Made by a program: the position numbers and the translations under genes | Shown: positions 1 through 7,577 of the stretch, piece by piece | Layout of the letters: each line of letters begins with the position of its first letter | Position numbering within the stretch: position 1 is the stretch's first letter | The notes under the pieces: generated by a model | The model's input: the letters and a program-made list of their open reading frames with translations, nothing else | What the model was told of the DNA's origin: nothing | Databases searched by the model: none | Origin: Pseudomonadota bacterium | GTDB lineage: Bacteria; Myxococcota; Polyangia; Polyangiales; Polyangiaceae | Assembly: GCA_023419055.1 (NCBI GenBank) | Contig: JAEZYO010000753.1 | Coordinates: 1 to 10,186 of the forward strand | DNA: 10,186 nucleotides | Reading direction: 5' to 3'

Positions 1-2657
1 AGATGAATGGCGACGAGAGACGACGAGCAAGCCGTATCGACAGCCAGGCTCGGTCCGCGAAGGTCCAGGTAATACGAGAGCCGATTCGCGGCGATGCTGA
101 GCGCGTTCCCCGTCCCTGCGTAGGCGCCGATCTCCGCGTTGGTGCGGACCATCAGCTGCGCGTAGTCGTTCGAGCTGATGCCGACGAAAACACCCGTACG
201 GCGAGAGCTCGCGACATTGCCCAGCGCTCCCGCTCGCTCCAGCGCTTCCCACGCCGTCTCGAGCAGCAATCGCTGCTGCGGGTCCATCTGAGCCGCTTCT
301 CGCGCTGACACGCCGAAGAAGTCCGCATCGAATCCGTCGACTTCCGGCAAGAAGCCGCCCGATCCAGCGGCAAGCGCGGGCCGATCGTTCGCGCGAGGAT
401 CGCCCACGAGCGCGTCGGACACCGCATCCAGTCCGTCGCGCAATAGGCACCAGTAGGCATCCACGTCGGGGGCACCAGGGAAGCGGCAGCTGAGCCCGAC
501 TATCGCGATCGCTTCGTTGGTGTTCGCTCCGTGGTGCTCGACGATGGCGTCCTGCGTACTCTCCTCGCGAGCCAGGAACCTCGCGAGTGCCCTGATCGTC
601 GGGTACTGGTAGGCGACAATCGGAGGGACGCGCCGGCCGAGCCACGGCTCGAGATCCCCAGCGAGGCTGACCACATCTACGGAACCGAGTCCGAAATTGA
701 CGAACTCGTCGTCCAGGCCGACGCTGGCAACCTCGACGCCGAGGCGCGCCGCAACCCAGGCCGTCAGCCATTCTTCTGCACCTTCGCGCTGAGCAGAGGC
801 ATCAGCCGCGGATACGCTCGCAGAAGCTCTCTTTACCGACTGCGCCGGTGAGGACGAGGGCGGAACGGTTCGGGAGGCCTGCTGCCAGCCGAAAACGAGC
901 TTGAGTTCACCGTCCCGAAACGCCGCTCGGCAGGCGTGACGCTGAATCTTGCCGCTCGAAGTCTTGGGCACGGCCCCCGTAGCCACGAGCGCCACCGAGA
1001 AAACCTCGGCCCCGTGCTCCTCAGCCACCGACTCACGGATCCTGCGCACGAGCTCTTCGTGGGAAGCGCTCGGGTGCCGACCGATCTCCTGGACGATGAC
1101 CAGCCGCTCTTCACCCGCGTATTCGACGGCGAACGCGGCGCCACTCCCTGCACGCACGTCGGGGTGACACCGGCTTACGGTGAGCTCGATGTCCTCGGGG
1201 TGAAGGTTCCTGCCACGCAGGATGATCAGATCTTTGAGCCGGCCGACGACGAAGAGCTCGCCCTTCGCGAGGAAGCCGAGATCCCCTGTGCGAAGGTATC
1301 CGTCAGCTCCGTCCCCCAGCTTGACGTCGAACGCGTTGCGCGTGAGCTCGCTCTTGCGCCAGTAACCCGTCGCCACGCTCGGCCCTGACACCCAGATTTC
1401 ACCGACACGGCCCTCCTCACAGGGGGACAAGGTGTCGGGATTGACCACTTCGATGCGATGGCCGGGAGCTGGTCGACCACTGCTCACGAGCGCTTTGCCG
1501 TCCTCGCGCGGAGACGCTCGACGTTCGCGCAAACTCTCGGCATCGAACGTCGCGATCACCGGAGGCTCGGCGTGGCTTCCGCCGCTGAGAATCAGCGTCC
1601 CTTCGGCCATCCCGTAACACGGATAGAAGGCCTTGCGGTCGAAGCCGCACGGAGCGAACACGTTCGCGAAGTGTTCGAGCGTCTCCGCGCGAACCGGTTC
1701 AGCGCCGTTGAACGCCACTCGCCAGCTCCGGAGATCGAGCTTCTCGAGATCTTCAGGCCGCGCTTTGCGCGCACAGAGCTCGTACGCAAAGTTCGGACCG
1801 CCGCTGACTTCCGAACGCGTTCGCGAGATCGTCCGGAGCCACCGCATCGGGCTCTGCAGAAACGACGCGGGGGCCATCAGGTACGTGTGGACCCCGTGAT
1901 AGGCGGGCTCCAGGATCTGCCCGATGAGCCCCATGTCGTGATACGGCGGGAGCCAGCTCGTCGAACTGCTTCCAGGGCGCAAGCCGAAGAAGCGCCCGAT
2001 GCAGCGCAAATTGTGCATCAGGTTGCGATGCGCCAGCATCACGCCCTTGGGTGCGGACGTAGACCCGGAGGTGTACTGAAGAAAGGCGAGCGCTTCCGCT
2101 TCGACGCCAGGATCTCGCCAGGCGTCTGCTCCGATGAGCGACACCGTATCGGTGGCGATCCAGTCCGCACCTTCCGTGAAGGCCTGTTCCGGTACCTCGC
2201 CCTCGGGCGCCGTAGCGAGCTTGGACTTGCTAGCGAACACCTTCGCGCGCGCAATCGTCGCGGTAGTGCTGAGCACAACCCGTGCGCCGGCGTCCCCCAC
2301 GATGCGCTGAAGCCTCGCAAGCTGACGCTCGTTCAGCGGAGGATACGCTGGCACAGCTAGCCTGCCCGCGTAGAGGCAGCCGAAGAATCCGGCGATGTAG
2401 TCGAGGCCCGGGGGATAAAGGAGGAGCACCGGGCCTGCGTCCTCGGCCCGCTCCTGCAGGTGCGCAGCGATGGCACGAGCGCGCGCGTCGAGCTCCGCGT
2501 ACGTCACGCTGATCTCCTCGTCATCCCCGTCTGTTAGGAACGTGTAGATGACGAAATCGGGTGAACGAGCAGCTCGCGCACGAAGCACTTCCACCAGCGT
2601 GGACCAGTGCTCGTCAGGCGCAGCTATGCGTTCGCTACTCGAAATGGAGCTCGACAA
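1..2657 (-). CDS. FAAL-ACP-ketosynthase megasynthase (lipid-loading PKS module), partial
   Basis: This is the N-terminal 885 residues of a type I polyketide synthase or hybrid; the C-terminus lies beyond the left edge. I translated the whole frame and found no break. Residues about 12-600 are a fatty acyl-AMP ligase: YTSGSTSAPKG near 195-205, SWLPPYHDMGLIGQ, YGMAEGTL, LRTGDLGFL, GRLKDLIILRGRN and the C-terminal Lys in TSSGKIQR. The long HDMGLIG and GRN...PEDIE signatures favour a FAAL over an acyl-CoA ligase. A carrier protein follows (about 630-700) with the phosphopantetheine Ser in GLGSVD at 659. A ketosynthase starts near 714 (AIAIVGLSCRFPG, MDPQQR) and reaches the active-site Cys 877 in DTACSSS (codon 27-29). 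FAALs make acyl-adenylates and pass fatty acids to a carrier, so this is probably the lipid-loading start of an assembly line. The final product is not deducible. Confidence 0.93.
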   Translation of the reverse strand, partial: MSSSISSSERIAAPDEHWSTLVEVLRARAARSPDFVIYTFLTDGDDEEISVTYAELDARARAIAAHLQERAEDAGPVLLLYPPGLDYIAGFFGCLYAGRLAVPAYPPLNERQLARLQRIVGDAGARVVLSTTATIARAKVFASKSKLATAPEGEVPEQAFTEGADWIATDTVSLIGADAWRDPGVEAEALAFLQYTSGSTSAPKGVMLAHRNLMHNLRCIGRFFGLRPGSSSTSWLPPYHDMGLIGQILEPAYHGVHTYLMAPASFLQSPMRWLRTISRTRSEVSGGPNFAYELCARKARPEDLEKLDLRSWRVAFNGAEPVRAETLEHFANVFAPCGFDRKAFYPCYGMAEGTLILSGGSHAEPPVIATFDAESLRERRASPREDGKALVSSGRPAPGHRIEVVNPDTLSPCEEGRVGEIWVSGPSVATGYWRKSELTRNAFDVKLGDGADGYLRTGDLGFLAKGELFVVGRLKDLIILRGRNLHPEDIELTVSRCHPDVRAGSGAAFAVEYAGEERLVIVQEIGRHPSASHEELVRRIRESVAEEHGAEVFSVALVATGAVPKTSSGKIQRHACRAAFRDGELKLVFGWQQASRTVPPSSSPAQSVKRASASVSAADASAQREGAEEWLTAWVAARLGVEVASVGLDDEFVNFGLGSVDVVSLAGDLEPWLGRRVPPIVAYQYPTIRALARFLAREESTQDAIVEHHGANTNEAIAIVGLSCRFPGAPDVDAYWCLLRDGLDAVSDALVGDPRANDRPALAAGSGGFLPEVDGFDADFFGVSAREAAQMDPQQRLLLETAWEALERAGALGNVASSRRTGVFVGISSNDYAQLMVRTNAEIGAYAGTGNALSIAANRLSYYLDLRGPSLAVDTACSSSLVAIH

Positions 2658-2667
2658 AAGGAACCTC
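2655..2667 (-). promoter_or_regulatory. Shine-Dalgarno and TTG start of the FAAL-PKS gene
   Basis: No in-frame ATG lies before the conserved FAAL N-terminus (STLVEVLRARA). A TTG at 2657-2655 is preceded by GAGG on the minus strand (2667-2664) with a 6-base gap. It places 18 residues before the conserved block, which suits FAAL N-termini. I chose this start for that reason. The frame stays open upstream, so a different start is possible. Confidence 0.6.
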
Positions 2668-2885
2668 GTGACCCCGTGCGGACGCGCAACAGTTGTCCGA
2701 GGGACGAGAGGGAAACAATTACATCGTTCATATAGGACCCATAGGCCAAGCCCTATCGATAGCGAGAAACGATAAGCACAGCCTTGCGCTTCGACCACGG
2801 ACGGGCGAGGCTGCGTCCCCCTGCCGACCTCGCCGCGCCCGAGCGTCGCGGCGCCGTACAGAACTTGAAAATCGCGACTCCGCGA
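2658..2885. promoter_or_regulatory. Divergent intergenic control region
   Basis: These 228 bases separate the minus-strand megasynthase from the plus-strand thioesterase, so promoters in both directions should lie here. The stretch 2711-2735 is strikingly AT-rich for this genome (8 of 25 bases are G or C). It is followed by inverted repeats: ATAGG-N6-CCTAT at 2741-2756, an ATCGTT (2723-2728) and AACGAT (2768-2773) pair centred at almost the same point, and a perfect 10-base palindrome CTATCGATAG at 2753-2762. These could be an operator for a dimeric regulator. I found no convincing -35/-10 pair in either direction. A continuous plus frame extends upstream of 2886 to a TTG at 2784, so part of the right side might be coding. 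Confidence 0.4.
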
Positions 2886-3623
2886 ATGACTGCCCCCACC
2901 CTCACCCCCGCCCCGATGCTGGTGCTGGCGTTCCCTCATGCCGGCGCGAGCGCGACTTGCTACCAGCCCCTCGCGCGCGCCCTACCGAGCTCCTTCAGTT
3001 GGGTCACGCACGAGCTGCCCGGCCGTGGAACGAGGCTTCGAGAGCCGCTGCGGCGCACGATGGCCGCGTTGGTCGACGATGCAGTGGAACGTCTCCACGC
3101 ATCCTTCGAGCAGCCATACGTTCTTTACGGGCACAGTCTTGGCGCCTGGTTGGCACGCGACGTCGCGCACAAGCTCCGCGAGCTCGGTAGGCGCGCTCCC
3201 CAAGGCCTCTTCGTCTCGGGGCGCCGTGGTCCTAGCGCCCCTTCCACGACACAGCCGTTGCACGACCTGCCCCCCCAAACCTTCCGGCAACGCCTGGCAA
3301 CCTGGGGCGGTACGCCGAGGGCGGTGCTGGACGACGCCGAGCTGATGGCGTTCTTCGAACCCATCCTTCGCGCCGATCTGGAGGTGCTCGAGTCCTGCTT
3401 ACCGGACCGCGGCCCACCGCTGGATGTTCCGATTCACGTGGCGCTAGGTGATGAAGACGACGTGACGGTCGAGCAGGCCCGAGCCTGGGAGCGCGAGAGT
3501 ACGCGACCCATCAAGATCTCGTCCTTCAGCGGTGGACACTTTTTCATTCGCGATCACGCAGCGAGTCTCGCGGGGCTGATCGGGGCCGCGTTTCATGCGT
3601 CCCCCAACGCGGCGGTGCCCTGA
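2886..3623 (+). CDS. Type II thioesterase (alpha/beta hydrolase)
   Basis: A 245-residue protein of the stand-alone thioesterase family that accompanies PKS and NRPS clusters. These enzymes hydrolyse wrong or stalled acyl groups from carrier-protein phosphopantetheine arms in the cytoplasm. The family signatures are visible: LAFPHAGAS at 14-22, the nucleophile elbow GHSLGA with catalytic Ser84, the acid in LGDEDD (Asp189) and the catalytic His218 in SGGHFFI. The length is normal for the family. The start is uncertain: ATG 2886 gives a short leader before the first beta strand but has no clear Shine-Dalgarno. ATG 2916 and upstream TTG codons (2784 and near 2865) are alternatives. It is divergent from the FAAL-PKS and 48 bases upstream of the methyltransferase, probably in one operon with it. 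Confidence 0.9.
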   Translation: MTAPTLTPAPMLVLAFPHAGASATCYQPLARALPSSFSWVTHELPGRGTRLREPLRRTMAALVDDAVERLHASFEQPYVLYGHSLGAWLARDVAHKLRELGRRAPQGLFVSGRRGPSAPSTTQPLHDLPPQTFRQRLATWGGTPRAVLDDAELMAFFEPILRADLEVLESCLPDRGPPLDVPIHVALGDEDDVTVEQARAWERESTRPIKISSFSGGHFFIRDHAASLAGLIGAAFHASPNAAVP

Positions 3624-3671
3624 GGCGTACTTTCTCGAAATCCGGCCGCACCCAGTACACGAGAGGACACC

Positions 3672-4574
3672 ATGAGCATCCTGAGAGAGATCGCCGGCCA
3701 TGCTCTGCACGTCGTCAAGTCCCCGATCAAGGGCTTCCGCATGCTGACCACCGGGGACTCCGCGGCGTTCTACACCCTTCTGGGTGACGATCTCGTGTTC
3801 TTTCACGGGGACCAATTTCAGGATACGGAGAAGCCCCTGTGGCTGAACTTCGGCTACTGGAAGGAAGCTCGCAGCTACCCCGACGCCGCCGTTGCCCTGG
3901 CCAGGCTGCTCGCTGATTGGGCTGACCTGCGCGAGACGGACGACGTGCTGGACGTGGGCTTCGGCTTCGGCGAGCAGGACATCGTCTGGGTCAAGGATCA
4001 CAAGGCAAAGCATATTACGGGCCTCAACATCACCCCGCTGCACGTCGATGTCGGTCGCAAGCGGGTCGCAAGGGCCGGGCTCGAGCGCCGCATCGACCTC
4101 CGGCACGGGTCAGCGACCGACCTTCGTGAATTTCATGACGGTCAGTTCGACAAGGTGGTCGCCTTGGAGTGTGCCTTCCACTTTCGCACGCGAGACGACT
4201 TCTTCGACCAAGCATTCCGCGTGCTGAAACCCGGCGGCCGCCTCGCAGCCACCGATCTACTCAGCCTGCCCGGATACCGCTCCACCCTCGTGCACCGACT
4301 CTTCCGCAAGTACGGCGACAACCCGGAAGCGAACGTGTACGACCTCGAAACCTGCAAAGCGAAGCTCGCGAGCCTCGGCTACGTCAACATCAAGGGCGAA
4401 TCCATCGCTCACCACGTCTACCCCGGCATCGACCAGTACACGCGCCTCCGCAGGCAAGGCGCGAAGATGTCGGACATCCAAGTTCACGTAACCGGCGAGA
4501 AGGACGAAGGCCGTATCCAGAACGGCATGGACGACTACGTCGTCTACAGCGCGGAAAGGCCGCGCTCCGATTGA
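3672..4574 (+). CDS. Class I SAM-dependent methyltransferase
   Basis: A 300-residue soluble methyltransferase, a probable tailoring enzyme of the adjacent cluster. The Rossmann-fold motifs are in order: motif I VLDVGFGFG at 92-100 (SAM glycine loop), GLNIT at 117-121 at the end of beta 2, the acidic motif II region FDKVVALECAFHF at 159-171 and LKPGGRLAATDLL at 185-197. The N-terminal WLNFGYW element at 57-63 is typical of UbiE, cyclopropane-synthase-like and small-molecule O-, N- or C-methyltransferases often found in myxobacterial and actinobacterial clusters. The substrate cannot be told. ATG 3672 is supported by GAGG at 3663-3666, 5 bases upstream. Its stop is 12 bases from the stop of a degraded minus-strand frame, and no terminator hairpin is visible between them. 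Confidence 0.9.
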   Translation: MSILREIAGHALHVVKSPIKGFRMLTTGDSAAFYTLLGDDLVFFHGDQFQDTEKPLWLNFGYWKEARSYPDAAVALARLLADWADLRETDDVLDVGFGFGEQDIVWVKDHKAKHITGLNITPLHVDVGRKRVARAGLERRIDLRHGSATDLREFHDGQFDKVVALECAFHFRTRDDFFDQAFRVLKPGGRLAATDLLSLPGYRSTLVHRLFRKYGDNPEANVYDLETCKAKLASLGYVNIKGESIAHHVYPGIDQYTRLRRQGAKMSDIQVHVTGEKDEGRIQNGMDDYVVYSAERPRSD

Positions 4575-4586
4575 GAACTATCTGAG

Positions 4587-4978
4587 CTACGCGTCGTCTG
4601 GCCCGATTCTCCCAGGAAAGCCCTGCACGGACTGCTTGATGCGCGACCGCGTGCTGATGAGGTTACGACGAGCGCGGTCGACCGCGGCATCGAAGTCTTC
4701 GCCCTCCTTCTGGGCGAAGTCGAGCGCGCCACTCAGCACCGCTAGTCGCGCCAGCGTGCGCACGGGACCGGTGCTCGCTTCGCCTCCATCCGTGCGGCCG
4801 CCCTCGCTGTCGGCCTTGGCCTCGGCGAACTCCTCCATGATCACGAGTGGATCCAGCGAGCCGAAGCGTTCGTCGATCCAGTAAGCCAGCTGCGGACCAT
4901 CACGCCGTCCAGAACCGGCTGATCGAAGTACATGCAGTCTCGGTGCTTCTGTTTGGCTTCATCGTCCAGCGGTTTGAT
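4587..4978 (-). pseudogene. Frameshifted remnant of an unrecognised helical protein
   Basis: Two minus-strand frames each read like real protein and join if one base is restored near 4889. The upstream part (4978 to about 4889) includes IKPLDDEAKQKHRDCMYFDQP and DGVMVR. The downstream part continues QLAYWIDERFGSLDPLVIME and ends with a charged helical tail, FDAAVDRARRNLISTRSRIK, stopping at 4587. Without the repair, the first frame stops near 4845. There is no credible start: an in-frame TGA lies just upstream of 4978 and the next gene on the other strand begins at 4993, so the N-terminus may be lost. I do not recognise the family. Alternatives are an assembly error, or a short gene starting at ATG 4844. 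Confidence 0.45.
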
Positions 4979-4992
4979 GCGCGCTGATCACG

Positions 4993-6010
4993 ATGGGGAG
5001 CAACGAGCTCCTGAAAGAGAAGCTCGCCTTCGGTGAGCCGTTCGTCCTGGCGAACTCGGCGGTGTCCGTGTCGTTCCCCATGTACCTCGACGGCACTGAG
5101 CCAGCGGCCAATGTCTCGAGACCGGTCAACGACTTCACCAAGCCGTTGCCTGAAGAAGTGGTCGCCCTGCTGCGCCACGGTGGCATGGAACGTGCCGCGA
5201 GGATTCTCTTCGTCGGTATCCCGTCCGACGTGAAGACGCCCGAGGTGGTCGCGACGATCAGGGAGTCGCTGGGCTCGCCCGCGCGGCTTCGACGGCACGC
5301 ACACCTCGTGAGATCAACGAGTTGATGGGAGCCTACCCTAGGGATGCTCTCCCCGGAGATCAGGAAGCGGCTAGGGTCATCGGAGCCCGGATTCGACAAC
5401 TCCTCGACCAGCTCGTCGCGGCCGACCCCGAACCCGACGCGCCTTCACCGCGGCGATGTTCTCCGATCTCTACAGGACGGCGATGGGCGAACGACCCGAT
5501 CTCGCGGCACTCGAGCCGAAGTACGCACCGCTGCTCGACCAAGAAGCGTTCGGCGAGGCGAGGTACCAGGGAGCCTTCATGGTCTTGTTCCCTGACTCCC
5601 CTACGACGAAAGCTCTCGAGGAGCAGGAAGCCCAAGAGGCGAAGCAGGCCGAAGTAGACGCCGAGCGACGCGAAGCTAACGTCGCCACCCAAGACGCCTG
5701 GCTCGAGGTACAAGGCCGCGCCGATGAAATCGCAACCTTGGCCTACAAGATCAGGTTCGGAGAGCAGAACTTCGTCAAGACTCGACACAACCAGCGCGGA
5801 CTCGAGTCGATGCGGAAGTACAGGACGAGTCTTGTCAGGGATGCCTTCTGCCACTAGAAACGCGCCTTCCTGAAGCTATCCCGCATCGCCGAATTCAACC
5901 GTCGAGCCGCTGAACACTGCAAGAGCGAGGCACCGACCGACGTAGGAATCGGCGGCGGCGAAAAGGTGCTCAGCACCAAATGCAGGGCCGCGTTTGCTAC
6001 CGGCTGCTGA
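4993..6010 (+). pseudogene. Decayed gene for an unrecognised ~340-residue protein (two frameshifts, one TAG)
   Basis: Four consecutive plus-strand segments read like one protein. Segment 1 (from ATG 4993) contains KEKLAFGEPFVLANSAVSVS and RPVNDFTKPLPEEVVALLRHG, and loses its sense near 5278. Segment 2, in another frame, contains EINELMGAYP and RIRQLLDQLVAADP, up to about 5440. Segment 3 resumes with RAFTAAMFSDLYRTAMGERP. It includes a Glu/Ala/Lys-rich probable coiled coil (KALEEQEAQEAKQAEVDAER) and hits TAG at 5855-5857. The same frame then continues for 50 sense codons (KRAFLKLSRIAEFNRRAAEH) to TGA at 6008-6010. A CAG-to-TAG change would explain the stop. I do not recognise the family; the segments show no signal peptide or membrane helix. 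Segment 3 alone could be read as a short gene from 5456 to 5857. Confidence 0.55.
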
Positions 6011-6017
6011 CACAGGT

Positions 6018-6415
6018 TTGCCCGGGCCTGCCCACGAAGACCCTCCCGTCGAGGTCGACCCAGGGCGCTACTTTGCCTCATACTTCGTGAAAATAGATCT
6101 ATTGCGGAAGGACGTACTTAGACGAGATCACGGTTCATAGCTGTATTCGGTTCGCACCCGAACCTCTGCGGCAATCAAGTCGACGTCAAGTTCGAGCTCC
6201 CCAACGGCACCGCCGCTGTCGCCGAGATTGAGACCATCGATGGCTGGACCGGCGCACACCAGTGCATCAAGTATCGTGCGCTACACGAACCGAGCTTGGG
6301 GCAAGCGTTGGGCAGCGGCCACGTTCATGCAATCCTTGTCGCGCACTACTCCGACGCCCGAACCGTCGCCTTCGCGCGGAAGTACGGGATCAGGCTCGTA
6401 AGGAAACAACTCTAG
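6018..6415 (+). pseudogene. Frameshifted PD-(D/E)XK nuclease-like remnant
   Basis: The frame from a possible TTG at 6018 reads PVEVDPGRYFASYFVKIDLL and stops at TAG 6138-6140. A second frame, open from about 6122, carries FGSHPNLCGNQVDVKFELPN, AEIETIDGW, GAHQCIKYRALHEP, HAILVAHY and ARKYGIRLVRKQL, stopping at 6413-6415. The layout of VDVKF, a hairpin, AEIET, then a Q-x-x-KYR helix and an ILVAH strand resembles PD-(D/E)XK nuclease-like domains. The usual ExK is ExE here, so catalysis is doubtful and the family assignment is tentative. The two parts join if a frameshift lies between about 6122 and 6145. It may be the residue of a mobile-element or defence gene. No Shine-Dalgarno is evident. Confidence 0.45.
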
Positions 6416-6494
6416 GGGGGAGCTCCCAAGGATGCCCGCTGCAGCAACGACACGCGTCTGACAAACCCTTTATGCCAGGCGCGCTCCCTTGCGC

Positions 6495-7247
6495 TCAGAA
6501 CGGCTCTTCTTCGAAGACCACGGGCCGCAGCCGACGTGGTTCGGCTTGAACCGCGATAGCAGCGCACTGAGTTTCGAAGTGCCACCAGCGAAATCCCCAG
6601 GGCCGCTCGTCGGCAGGATGGGACTGGAACGTTTCGAGCTCAGCCGTCCCATCCACGCGTGGGTGGAGTGCGAAGCAATCGAGCCCAAGCGAAAGGCCTA
6701 CCCCGCGAGCCTTCAGGTAGGCCTCCTTGAGAGACCAGAGCGTGAAGAAGCGCCGCGTTTGCTCGTGCGTCCCGAGCGCCCGGAGCCTTTCGAGCTCTGG
6801 CGACGAAAAGAAGCGATCTGCGATCTCGAGCGGCGCTCGTTCGCGCACCTCTTCCACATCGAAGCCCACGTCGGAGCTCATCGTCACGGCGCAACCCACC
6901 AGCCCGCGCGTATGCGCCAGGTTGAAGCGCAGGCGAGCGATCTCGGGGTCGACCTGGAAGGGGAAGACCAGCTCGGGCCGCCCGCTGGGATTTCGCTCGA
7001 AGCGGAGCTCATCCGCGGCGATTCCCGTGTAACGCCCGAGCTCTCGACGTAAAAGGGCGTGCGCCACCACGTAAATCGCGCGGTCACGGTCGAAACGGAA
7101 GCGGTCAGCTTGCTCTCGTTCGTCTACGGGAAGGAGCTCGTAAGCCCGCTGGATGGCGATCGCGTCATGGCTCTGCGGCCGTGCAAAGAACACGTGGACC
7201 TCGTCTGCCTGAGGGGGATCTCGACGGTCCGACGCTCCGCGCAACAC
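6495..7247 (-). CDS. Sfp-type 4'-phosphopantetheinyl transferase
   Basis: A 250-residue enzyme that moves phosphopantetheine from coenzyme A to the Ser of carrier proteins, making PKS and NRPS carriers active. The family motifs are present: FNLAHTRG at 108-115, GFDVEEV at 128-134 with the metal-binding Asp130 and Glu132, and WSLKEAYLKARGVGL at 171-185 with the signature Lys and Glu. Its length and a second-half FFTLWSLKEA core fit the Sfp group rather than the short AcpS group. GTG 7247 is chosen because an in-frame TAG lies four codons upstream and AGGG (7258-7255) sits 7 bases before it. It faces the decayed genes and lies 1.9 kb from the methyltransferase. It is the likely activator of the carrier in the FAAL-PKS, but it could also serve other clusters. 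Confidence 0.93.
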   Translation of the reverse strand: MLRGASDRRDPPQADEVHVFFARPQSHDAIAIQRAYELLPVDEREQADRFRFDRDRAIYVVAHALLRRELGRYTGIAADELRFERNPSGRPELVFPFQVDPEIARLRFNLAHTRGLVGCAVTMSSDVGFDVEEVRERAPLEIADRFFSSPELERLRALGTHEQTRRFFTLWSLKEAYLKARGVGLSLGLDCFALHPRVDGTAELETFQSHPADERPWGFRWWHFETQCAAIAVQAEPRRLRPVVFEEEPF

Positions 7248-7577
7248 TGGCGCACCCTACGGCGTGAGACCCGAAAAGTCATCGATCATGCCGCGGCGGC
7301 ATTTCCTAGCATGCGCGAATCCGGTTCCCGGCGGCGGCCATTCCAGCAGGCTGGTGAGGCAGTCGTCATGGGCGCGGCAGCGATCAGTCGCGCTGCGGCG
7401 AAACGCTTCGACTTGCGGACACGTTCCGGATCGGGCGCGGTAACGCCTTGGTACAGCTTGGCACCGACCTGGATTTCAGTACCGTTGGTGCCGCCTGGTG
7501 CCGTTGGCTCTCACCCGCTCTCGAACGATCACGGCAGGTTGCGGCACGACGACGTACCAAGCGCCGGGGCCAGCCCT
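7248..7577. other. Gene-free stretch left of the tRNA remnant
   Basis: I see no credible gene in these 330 bases. The left end should hold the phosphopantetheinyl transferase promoter, but no clear -35/-10 pair stands out. At 7460-7507 there are short repeats: GGCACC (7460-7465) facing GGTGCC (7487-7492), TGGTGCCG twice (7486-7493 and 7496-7503) and CCGTTGG twice (7482-7488 and 7501-7507). CCGTTGGCT at 7501-7509 recurs inside the tRNA remnant at 7586-7594. These could be binding sites next to an attachment site, or chance. Confidence 0.35.

Noticed and set aside
1458..2360. 300-codon plus-strand open frame
   Set aside because: It lies wholly opposite the FAAL domain, whose minus-strand frame carries every family motif. 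The plus translation is Arg/Pro-rich with no motif.
3444..4106. 220-codon minus-strand open frame
   Set aside because: It is antisense to the thioesterase end and the methyltransferase, both of which have clear catalytic motifs.
4959..5399. Minus-strand frames opposite the first segments of the decayed plus-strand gene
   Set aside because: Their translations are Arg/Ser-rich and motif-free, while the plus-strand segments have normal protein composition.
6418..6427. GGGAGCTCCC palindrome as a terminator between the nuclease relic and the PPTase gene
   Set aside because: It has no loop and no T tract, and could not form a terminator hairpin.
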